Made by a program: the position numbers and the translations under genes. From NCBI GenBank assembly GCA_933822405.4, contig CAKOGP040001947.1, forward strand, positions 62,001 to 126,000: a stretch of DNA of 64,000 bases, in the 5' to 3' direction. The notes beneath the pieces are model-generated. The model was given only the letters and a program-made list of their open reading frames with translations, had not been told where the DNA came from and did no database searches. Source of the stretch: Cylindrotheca closterium (lineage: Eukaryota > Bacillariophyta > Bacillariophyceae > Bacillariales > Bacillariaceae). This document shows, one piece after another, positions 56,460 to 64,000 of this stretch (position 1 is the first letter of the stretch; each line of letters starts with the position of its first letter).

Positions 56460-57287
56460 TCATATGGGAATTACGCTGTAATTGGATTGTTCCATGTCAC
56501 TACCTCGAAGGACGTTCTCAAGATATGAGATCCAAAGGACTTCGTCTGGTGAATTCATTGTACTTGGTCTCCAGTTCAGGAGAAGACCCTTCAAGGTTTC
56601 AAAGTAATGGTAGTTCACTTCAGGTTGTGGAGAAGAAGAACCCTTTGCCGTGGTAGTTGCTATATCATATATCCGTTCTGAAACTGCCAGATTGTTCATG
56701 GCCGCTATCAAGAAGTTGACATTTGTGGCACTCTTCTTGTTGTCCAAAGATGACATGCGCTGCTGCCTATGGCGCGTGGCTTGAATCGATATTCTGTAGA
56801 GTTCACTTGCCCTTCGAAGCCATTTGGCATCTTTCGACTCCATTGGTGCTCGGATATGAGCTAGCTGACAGGAAAGACCTTGATTGAAGCATATAGCACT
56901 TGATATAGCAGCAGTAATATCAACATGGCAGAAGCGATTCGCATTGTCTTGAAAGAAGTTTATGGGAATCAGGATACCCTTGGGATACACGAAAAACGAG
57001 CGAGTAGCAGCTTCCGAAAGACGTGTGTGCAAAGCTTCTGTGGAAGATACCATCCAATGATCCAAAGAAAGACTTTCAAACGAGGATGAGCCTTCATTGC
57101 AATCATCATCGCCAGGTTCTTCTAGTCGACCTATTTGTTGAGTCTTGCTGGATCGGAAATCCCGAAGTGCTTCCAACAGCTGCTGTGTTGCCTTGTTGAA
57201 CTCGCCTCTCTGTATCATGATGACTGCATCATTGTTGCGCTGAATGACCAGCCTTTGTTGGTCTACTTCCAAAGAATCCATTGCCAT
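56460..57287 (-). CDS. TPR-like helical protein, unknown function
   Basis: A single exon of 275 residues (MAMDSLEVDQQRLVIQRNN). The N-terminal NNDAVIMIQRGEFNKATQQLLEAL and the later SAICFNQGLSCQLAHI ... ASELYRISIQA and AAMNNLAVSERIY are helix pairs of tetratricopeptide type (Asn-Ala-x9-G-x-Ala). Similar proteins of this layout recur in diatoms. It is intact, with no targeting signal. A protein-interaction role is all that can be inferred. Confidence 0.65.
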   Translation of the reverse strand: MAMDSLEVDQQRLVIQRNNDAVIMIQRGEFNKATQQLLEALRDFRSSKTQQIGRLEEPGDDDCNEGSSSFESLSLDHWMVSSTEALHTRLSEAATRSFFVYPKGILIPINFFQDNANRFCHVDITAAISSAICFNQGLSCQLAHIRAPMESKDAKWLRRASELYRISIQATRHRQQRMSSLDNKKSATNVNFLIAAMNNLAVSERIYDIATTTAKGSSSPQPEVNYHYFETLKGLLLNWRPSTMNSPDEVLWISYLENVLRGSDMEQSNYSVIPI

Positions 57288-58249
57288 ACTGCAATTTGTC
57301 TTGTATATGAGGTGAAATCAATAACACCCCTGCCTAGCTGTCAATTTTATAGCCAATAGCAGATGTTTATTCAATTTTGGCAGATGGCTTCACGCCAACT
57401 TCAACTGAATTGGAATTGCCGGCGGTCGTGTGCATCTGCGCGTTCAGTTCTGCTGTACTACCTGGTACCAGGTACGTGTACCACGTATCGGTAGTTCTGC
57501 GTCCTCGACCGTTGACGGAAAAACCTCTCCTTCGACTCTTTAAAACTTGTTCTTCCGACGCCTCTGCCTACCTGGTACCCTTCTTCAAATATTTACCCAC
57601 TGTTGTACCTACCGATACAATGTAGACTCTTCCTCGAGATCCTCTTCGGAACTTGATTCTTCCCTTTCAGACTTGCCATTCTCCTCACTTTTATAAAAGC
57701 ACGAGAGTGAATGCATTCACCAAATCTTGACTGATTTCGTGACGTGTGCTGTCAAAGCATCATCTCATACTGTACTTCCGGCCAGTAGAATATTTGATCC
57801 CGCACCAGTCAAATACAGAATAGAGGGTTGACGGCAAGACGGAAATATTATCTTCATAATGCGTATCATCATACCGGTATCTGCAGCATGCCTCAGAATT
57901 CAAGGCGGGAGACTCAGCTTTCTTCGAGCCTTCTAGAAAAACTCATGACTGTATGCATCCAATTCTTGCAGGCTCTTAATGCATCTACAAACAGAGGACC
58001 GTAGCAACATAATATATCCTACGGCATTCTTTCTGCCAAGCATCATCGGATGCCAACTTCTATGCTTGCATCCGCGATCCTACTGCTCCTATTCTTTCAA
58101 ATCCGATCTGTTTCGTCATTTCAGCAAAGCCAAGCTTATTCGTCTGGAATGCAATGGATAGGACACCGCCCTACGACATGATTGTGGTCAGCTTCCATTC
58201 ATGAGAAAATGTAATTATTGCCAAATAAGAGAAAGAAGCAGCTAATATC
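57288..58249. other. Intergenic region with GGTACC palindromes
   Basis: Contains CTACCTGGTACCAGGTACGTG near 57458 and CTACCTGGTACCC near 57571. No gene recognised. Confidence 0.5.
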
Positions 58250-59345
58250 TGGGACGAGCAATTTGAGGCATTCCTTTCGTTTAAAGAAGAATATGAGAAG
58301 GTATATCCAACAGTAGCAAGCTTCTGTCGGGATAAGCGCCTAGACCATAGAAAGGACCAGAGGAACAAGTGGCAGAGGTTCCCATCGGAGGATGACATTG
58401 GCTGTGTTTGATCGCAATGTTCGTTATCGTCGGCTGGAAGTTATAGGGTTTGAACTTAATGTACCACTAGCCCAATAATATGATAAGTACCAAGATCTGG
58501 TGCAGTTCCACCGTCACGATGGGCATCTTCGTGTGAAAAATGATGAAAATCCTGCTCTTTTCCAGCGGACAATGAATCTACCTCAGAGGCGGAAGGGAAC
58601 TGAAGGATATTCAAGACTTTCTGAGACACAAATCAATCAAACGAATAGAGCGACTTGGTTTTGGGGAAACCTTTTCTTTTCGGCTGAACCGCAAACATGG
58701 TTGGAAATGCATAACCAGCGTACTGTTTCCTTTCATAACGAACACGGACATTTGTTGGTGACGACAGAAGCGAACGCGTCTCTATTAACTTGGATTTGCG
58801 GTCAACGATCACAATACAATCATCTGTTAAAGCAACAATAGAAGTTACTAAATGACATTGAGTTTCATTGGAAGCCAGACGATGCCAAGTCCAAAGGGTA
58901 TGCCGGATACAACCAGCACAGCCACCTTCAGGTCAACCAAGATGATAACCCAAATCTCTACGAATGGATGACGACTCAACGGAAACGATATCTCATCAAG
59001 AAACCGGCAATGACAGATAGACAAATCAAGAAGATGGAAGAGCTTCACTTTTGTTGGTCGCTAGATTGGAAGGAACGGACGTGGTTGAGTTCTACAAGGA
59101 GCCCTGTCACGTTCAGGATAAGAAAAATGGCAACCCAAGTCTCTACAATTGGATTCAGACACAGGGGAAATAGTACGAGAGAACGAAGGGTCACAGGTCA
59201 TTTTCGGAAGAGAAATTGGAAGTATTGGAACAGATTGACTTTGTGGTCCTATCAGAGACCAACCGCGCTTGGCGCGGAATACACTGTATGCAGAGATGGT
59301 GAGATTTCGAGACGAAAATGTTGGGCGATTTCCAGGTCCTAGAGA
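58250..59345 (+). pseudogene. Decayed helicase-associated (HA) repeat gene
   Basis: At least four HA-type repeat pieces are visible in changing frames. WDEQFEAFLSFKEEYEKVYP opens from 58250 and stops at TGA 58409. RNVRYRRLEVIGFELN follows in another frame, then LVQFHRHDGHLRVKNDENP (58500-58841). EFHWKPDDAKSKGYAGYNQH to LYEWMTTQRKRY comes next (58855-59100). Finally EFYKEPCHVQDKKNGNPSLY is shifted again (near 59.09 kb) and contains a stop in GK-YERTKG. HA repeats (W...hGH..V......L..W...QR) form DNA-binding-like helical bundles and are numerous in diatoms and some bacteria. The relic has no helicase part. Multiple shifts and stops make it a clear pseudogene. Confidence 0.75.
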
Positions 59346-59559
59346 TGACCCTAAATTGAACACAATCTGCTAAACTATAGTCAGACTGTCCAGTTTTCTA
59401 CTGTATATGATAACAGCTAAGCGAACAATTTACATTCTGAATTTTACTTCATGCGCTGTCTCCTAGGATGAGCACAATTCACTGTTGCTCTGATGGCTAA
59501 TACCGAAACCTAGTCATTGTACCCGTCACTTTATAGTTTATCCAACTTGGATGTGATGC

Positions 59560-60270
59560 TTATGCTTGGTTGAAATATTGCTTATCGTCTCCTCCAAAGA
59601 AATTCTTTTCTCTGTCCCCAGAGGCGACTTCGGGACGAAATTGTTCAGGAGCTTGGTATCCAGGGAGCAAAACATGTTTGATGGCATGGATGATGCCATT
59701 TTCACACATGACATCGGTTGGGTACTTTGTTCCATATGTGTGGTTGTTCTCTTGTCCAATTAAAGCGTCGTCGACTATAACCTTGCGAAATTCAACTCGT
59801 CCTGTGATGCACTCGCCATTCAGAGTTTCGTACTTCCCATTGAACTCATCCGAAAAGACATCACCCTTGATGATGTGATATTTGAGAATATCTTCGCTAA
59901 GGTAGTCTTTGAAAGCTAAGATACCGGAGTTGACTGGAGCGAGAAGAGTGTACTTTTCGTTAGTTTGTTTCAAAACTTTGTCGAGTCCAGCTTGGGCCAA
60001 GGCATCGCGAAACATATCAAAACTGTCGTATTCCTTGATTTCAAGCTCTTCCTTGCCGATGAGGATGCCCTCTGGTCCGTAGCAGACACTTGGACCTTCT
60101 AATCCTTGCAGCTCGCTCCAGATATCGTATCCGTCGGCCCCGATACCACCCAAGGCAATCTTCAATTCAGTGCTGGACGACTGGCGAAGTGCAGCATTGT
60201 TGTTGGGAGTATTCAAAGGAGCAAAAGCGGCAGCTGATGTGACCAGGACACTGAATAGGAAAAGCTTCAT
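59560..60270 (-). CDS. Plastid-targeted fasciclin (FAS1) domain protein
   Basis: A single exon of 236 residues. MKLFLFSVLVTSAAAFAP is a signal peptide with the AFAP plastid-import cleavage motif of diatoms. The FAS1 fold covers about residues 75-205: FDMFRDALAQAGLDKVL, YTLLAPVNSGILAF, LKYHIIKGDVFS, and GIIHAIKHVLLP at the end. FAS1 domains mediate adhesion or protein contact; plastid members are known in algae and plants, but their job is not settled. Its 5' end is divergent from the methyltransferase gene, which is also plastid-type. Confidence 0.85.
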   Translation of the reverse strand: MKLFLFSVLVTSAAAFAPLNTPNNNAALRQSSSTELKIALGGIGADGYDIWSELQGLEGPSVCYGPEGILIGKEELEIKEYDSFDMFRDALAQAGLDKVLKQTNEKYTLLAPVNSGILAFKDYLSEDILKYHIIKGDVFSDEFNGKYETLNGECITGRVEFRKVIVDDALIGQENNHTYGTKYPTDVMCENGIIHAIKHVLLPGYQAPEQFRPEVASGDREKNFFGGDDKQYFNQA

Positions 60271-60731
60271 GATTGTCTTGTACTGTAGGGTAGGGACGAG
60301 GTAGTAAGTAAGACACTCGCAGTTGGGATTGGAAATGTAACGTTATTGTCAGCTCTTGGAGTGAAGATATTTTATTTTATTCATTTGCGTGTTTTCCTCT
60401 CGTCCTCTCACATGCGTCAGTCTTTGTCGGGGCATATCTTAGTGCCGTTTGTTGATAACTACGTATTCTTAGTCCAATGAATCAATCTTTTCGTGTTGAG
60501 CAGTACTTTACTTTACTACAACCCACAGTATAGTAGCATCCAGTACAATTGCAACGCATTAGGCCAAAGAGAAAGCGAACCTCAAGCCTTTCTAGGCCCT
60601 TTTGAAGGACCCGCCAAATTGATCTGGATCGTGGTTTCCTTATATATTTTATATTTGTGATCTTTTCTCCTGTCTACCGGTCCTGGTACTCGTAACGAGA
60701 CCCGAGAGATCGAAATTTACATCACAAATGA
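60271..60731. promoter_or_regulatory. Shared divergent promoter, FAS1 / methyltransferase
   Basis: 461 bp between two divergently transcribed plastid-protein genes. Joint light or redox control is possible but not shown by any motif I can name. Confidence 0.45.
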
Positions 60732-61493
60732 ATGCGTTGCATACTCAAAGGCCTCTTCATTGGCAGTATTCTTCAGGCCTCATCTTCAGCCTTTGCATTT
60801 CACAATTACGACAAAGCATCATCAAAGCAATACCAAACTGGAAATAACAACGTCATTATGGGAGGAATGGAGGACAACGACCAGTCGTCGGGTGGATGGG
60901 ATGACTATGCGGATGACTGGGATAATCAACCAGGTGTGAGAGAGTTTTCTCAGAATACGAAAAATGTCCTCATGAAACAAGACATCCCGGAATCCTGGTC
61001 TCAAGCCACAATCCTGGATCTTGGCTGCGGAACAGGCATCCTTTCGAGAATGATTGCTGGAGAATGCAAGTCAATAGTTTCGATTGATCCATCTGGCAAA
61101 ATGGTCGACGTCCTGAAAAAGCATATCGAAAATAACGAAGCCCTTCAAAACATCCTCCCCGTCAAGGGAATTTTGGACGATGCCACGGCAGGAGAATTTT
61201 TGGAAAAGAAACTTGGACCATTCGATGCCGTCGTTGCAAATTCCGTTTGCAGTTTCGTTCCTGATTACGACGCGCTTCTACTCAATATTCACAAGCTGCT
61301 AAAGCCTGGAGGATACTTTGTCCAAGCAGATTTCCGGCAGACAAAGGAACCACTGACGGAAAATCAAGGGGATGGCTTCCACGAGGCATTTATGCGCAAG
61401 GCATACACCAAGGCTGAATTGACGGTGATTACCATTGAGCCCATGACCGTGACAGAAAACAACATCATCGTCGGGGTGTCGAAAAAGGAATAA
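60732..61493 (+). CDS. SAM-dependent methyltransferase, probably plastid
   Basis: A single exon of 253 residues. MRCILKGLFIGSILQASSSAFAF is a signal peptide with an SAFAF plastid-type site. The class I Rossmann methyltransferase core shows DLGCGTGILSRM (motif I, SAM binding), VSIDPSGKM (motif II acidic residue) and LKPGGYFVQADF (motif post-IV). DDYADDWDNQP before it is common in methyltransferases of this type. Substrate not predictable. Complete and intact. Confidence 0.85.
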   Translation: MRCILKGLFIGSILQASSSAFAFHNYDKASSKQYQTGNNNVIMGGMEDNDQSSGGWDDYADDWDNQPGVREFSQNTKNVLMKQDIPESWSQATILDLGCGTGILSRMIAGECKSIVSIDPSGKMVDVLKKHIENNEALQNILPVKGILDDATAGEFLEKKLGPFDAVVANSVCSFVPDYDALLLNIHKLLKPGGYFVQADFRQTKEPLTENQGDGFHEAFMRKAYTKAELTVITIEPMTVTENNIIVGVSKKE

Positions 61494-61840
61494 ATTGGCA
61501 CTGCTAGAAAGTCAAGAATATAATATTTAGTTTCTATAATAGTAAAATAGGAATCGGGAAATAATCTCTTGGCCTTCAAGAGATTGGATGCTCCCTACCA
61601 TGTACCTTAGCTTTGCCAATCAAAACAACTCCAACCTTAATTTGATCCAACTAGTCGACAGTGCCAGGTAAATAGCTCATCCACGTGCGATCACTCATAT
61701 ATCGTGCTCGTCGCCATACACATATAATATATTTCGCGTCATCGTCTGATGTTAAAAAAATTTGCATTGCATCATTGCAAATAGGCTTTAGGTGATGAAC
61801 AAAGACCCTAACTTTTAAAAGGAAACTCAAAAGATAGCCC
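61494..61840. other. Intergenic region
   Basis: Short spacer between the methyltransferase and the DUF6604-like gene, same strand. Nothing recognised. Confidence 0.5.
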
Positions 61841-64000
61841 ATGGGAAAGAAATCCAAGAAAAAGGGTGGAAACTCGTCCAAAAAGAATAAGCCCGCAAAG
61901 GCAGGAGCAGCACCAAACAAACAATCATCAGGAGGAGCCGGCAAGAATAAGAAACTGGATTCCGATCAAATTTCGCTCTATCGGATCTACAAATACTGTA
62001 CTGAAGCTGTCATCCAATGGGGGAAATCCGCCTTTTACAAGAAAGAGATCAAAGGAAACAACAATAACAATAGCACTAAAACATCCTTGAGTCATGTTAT
62101 TTTTGACATTCTCGGGAGTTTGGCCGACGATGGGGTTCTCATGCCGGCTGCGGTGGTCCGAGATTTGAAGTTGGCCATTTCCTACCGAAAACGAGTGCGA
62201 CGCTTTTACAAGTCCCTTCCACAGGTCAGTGAAGAAGATTATGCTCGTCACGAATGGTTAATCCAACAACTGGAGAAGCTGGTAAAGGCATTTCGACAAA
62301 ATAAAAAAGGAAATGTGGAAAACAAAGACAATGATGCAGCTATTACTGTCCGTGAAGGATTCGAGGTGCTAGCACTCAGCGATGACGAAGAATCGGTAGC
62401 TTCGGCAGAGCAGGACGATGAAGCTAACGTGAAAAGACCACCTGTCGTCTTTTCGACACCGCCCACGCCAAAAGAACTGGAGAATGAAGAGCGACAGTTT
62501 GCTATTGCACTTTTCCTCTACGATCTGGATACCATTCGACAAAATCTTAGGAAACGATGGGAAAAGTGGGCGAAACTATCAGCGCGAGAAGGGGACACGG
62601 AAGTTGCTGCCAAGAACCTCATGGCCGTTACTGCTTCTACGGAATACGCACTAGTCGCTGTTCGCAAGTCCATGCTGCAAGTGTCGTTGGAAATTGACAA
62701 CTTTTCAGGGTTCGACAAGATCCTTCAAGCCATTGGCGAATCGCCATCATCGGGTGAATCGAAACAAGAATTTGGTATGCAAGACTTTAAGGAAGGGGAC
62801 TTGGTTACAATTCAGGGTTTGGCAAAACGACCCGATTTGAATGGAACCCACGGCTTCATTTGTCGTTCAATGGACGCGGAAGCGTCGCAACGCTTTGCGG
62901 TGCAGCTCTTTGACAAAAAGCAAACGCTATCGGTACAACCAAAGAATCTTGTCTTTTCCGATGAAACCTTTTCACGTCTGTGCCAAATTCAAAAAACCGT
63001 TGGATCTCTCAACGTGAAATCCTTGGACATTCCAAAAACTCCGCCGATGACATATGGTGCCCCAACGAGTGCCTCTGTACAAAAGGCTGGGGTAGAAATA
63101 ATCATGCAAGGAGACAAGTTTGAAGAGGCTGCCAAGAGCAAAGACTTTGCATCGCTGTTACAGCTGACTATCCAACACTCATTGCCGCTTTGGATATCCA
63201 TGTCGCAATACCTTCCTGATGTCGGTGCGGCGGATGCTGTCTTGAATGCCTACATTCGTGATTTTTTCAGCACTGGAAAGCTAAAGTTGCCACTAGCTTT
63301 TGCGCTATTGATAACGTTGGACGGAGCCATGGCATGTGCTACGGAAGGCAAGAACCTTGCCGAAGACACGAAGGACTTAGTCGTCAAAGTCTTGGAGGAG
63401 GCCTACACCACGTACTCCTACACGCCCGCCATTCGCTTGCTGGAGAGGGATGGAAAGAACTCAAACGCATTGTACTCTCATTTCGAGTTTGTCAAGCATG
63501 TACGTGAGGAATATTCTGTGGTTGGAATGTTCTTTCCGCTAGTTTCGGGAGAAATGCTGTTGAATGGACTCCGCATGCACTTTACCTGTGGTAGTGGCCT
63601 TCCCTACACATATGTGGAAAAGTGCACCCACGTTTTGCACATCTACTGGTTATTGCGGTCAGAGGGACATATGGGCAGGATTCCAGAAGTGGAATCCATT
63701 CTTCGTATGTATCAACAACGAGTCTTCTTCCGTGCCGGATTAGCAAAGAAGGGTCAAGATTCCTATTTGAAATGTCAGCAACTAGCCCAAGGTGTCAGTG
63801 CAGAAGCAGTGCGATATTTAGATGGCAAGGCAGTACCTCGACGAGTGGGTCGGGCTCCAATGAATGCGGATGCACTCACATATGAAGGCTTGCATGTAAC
63901 AGAAGTATCTCGTTTGCTGGATGTTCTCCAGTGGAAGAGTATGCCAATCATTGACAAGGATGCATGCTTTGATGAAATTGAAATGATCTCAAGAGAGGAA
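61841..64000 (+). CDS. DUF6604-like protein, 5' part
   Basis: Open from ATG 61841 (MGKKSKKKGGNSSKKNK) to the window end, 720 codons with no stop, so the C terminus is missing. After a Lys-rich tail comes SLYRIYKYCTEAVIQWGKSA and AAVVRDLKLAISYRKRVRRFY. Together these resemble DUF6604, an N-terminal helical domain of fungal and algal proteins with unknown function. Residues about 308-360 (FKEGDLVTIQGLAKRPDLNG, VQLFDKKQTLSVQPKNL) form a small SH3/KOW-like segment often found in diatom proteins. The remainder is helical, possibly repeat-like. No catalytic motif or signal peptide. Family call moderate, function unknown. Confidence 0.6.
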   Translation, partial: MGKKSKKKGGNSSKKNKPAKAGAAPNKQSSGGAGKNKKLDSDQISLYRIYKYCTEAVIQWGKSAFYKKEIKGNNNNNSTKTSLSHVIFDILGSLADDGVLMPAAVVRDLKLAISYRKRVRRFYKSLPQVSEEDYARHEWLIQQLEKLVKAFRQNKKGNVENKDNDAAITVREGFEVLALSDDEESVASAEQDDEANVKRPPVVFSTPPTPKELENEERQFAIALFLYDLDTIRQNLRKRWEKWAKLSAREGDTEVAAKNLMAVTASTEYALVAVRKSMLQVSLEIDNFSGFDKILQAIGESPSSGESKQEFGMQDFKEGDLVTIQGLAKRPDLNGTHGFICRSMDAEASQRFAVQLFDKKQTLSVQPKNLVFSDETFSRLCQIQKTVGSLNVKSLDIPKTPPMTYGAPTSASVQKAGVEIIMQGDKFEEAAKSKDFASLLQLTIQHSLPLWISMSQYLPDVGAADAVLNAYIRDFFSTGKLKLPLAFALLITLDGAMACATEGKNLAEDTKDLVVKVLEEAYTTYSYTPAIRLLERDGKNSNALYSHFEFVKHVREEYSVVGMFFPLVSGEMLLNGLRMHFTCGSGLPYTYVEKCTHVLHIYWLLRSEGHMGRIPEVESILRMYQQRVFFRAGLAKKGQDSYLKCQQLAQGVSAEAVRYLDGKAVPRRVGRAPMNADALTYEGLHVTEVSRLLDVLQWKSMPIIDKDACFDEIEMISREE

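Noticed and set aside
1..64000. tRNA or rRNA genes
   Set aside because: I looked for T-loop GTTCGAATC-type boxes with matching A boxes and for conserved rRNA stretches and found none convincing.

Overview
This window looks like nuclear DNA of a diatom, most likely a pennate one. Genes are compact and lie on both strands. Introns are short (about 54 to 260 nt) with GT-AG ends. Three proteins carry the signal-peptide-plus-AFA(P/F) plastid presequence of stramenopile algae. Several families expanded in diatoms are present: PSP-repeat secreted proteins, BspA-type leucine-rich repeats, MYND fingers, ankyrin/TRANK1-like helicases and helicase-associated (HA) repeats. The genus cannot be fixed from the sequence alone. 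All exon structures below were read by eye from splice signals and reading-frame continuity.

Region 1 (1-11.4 kb): the 3' end of a FrnE/DsbA-like oxidoreductase; a four-exon gene fusing a secreted haem-peroxidase domain, DOMON, cytochrome b561, cytochrome b5 and an NAD(P)H/FAD reductase domain in one 1593-residue chain; a two-exon neuroglobin-like globin; a gene-poor 2 kb stretch; and a four-exon MYND-finger gene. Region 2 (11.4-20.3 kb): two tandem, partly identical gametolysin-type (M11) metalloproteases with Pro/Ser stalks and Ser/Lys tails that recall silica-associated proteins, with a shared upstream element. Region 3 (20.3-28.5 kb): a large coiled-coil protein and a 5 kb broken ankyrin/UvrD-helicase pseudogene. 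Region 4 (28.8-43 kb): a GT47 glycosyltransferase, a USP8-dimer-like protein, a secreted surface protein, a protein with Cys-ended internal repeats, a pair of unfamiliar repeat paralogues, a predicted pseudokinase and, convergent to it, a single-pass LRR receptor-like protein. Region 5 (43-55 kb): two tandem BspA-LRR genes, plastid MsrA, divergent ribosomal protein genes RPS3 and RPL26, a GT31-like glycosyltransferase and a third, broken BspA-LRR copy. Region 6 (55-64 kb): a GNAT fragment, a TPR-like protein, a decayed HA-repeat pseudogene, a plastid FAS1 protein divergent from a plastid methyltransferase, and the start of a DUF6604-like protein cut by the window end.

The strongest candidate for an undescribed system is the peroxidase-DOMON-b561-b5-reductase fusion at 1339-6390. 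Its layout matches the logic of dual oxidases (cytosolic NAD(P)H reductase, transmembrane di-haem relay, external peroxidase-like domain) but uses unrelated modules. Other points of note are the silaffin-like tails on paired metalloproteases, the pseudokinase facing an LRR receptor that has no kinase, and a family of SLKxMLSKPxGKTVLAK repeat proteins.
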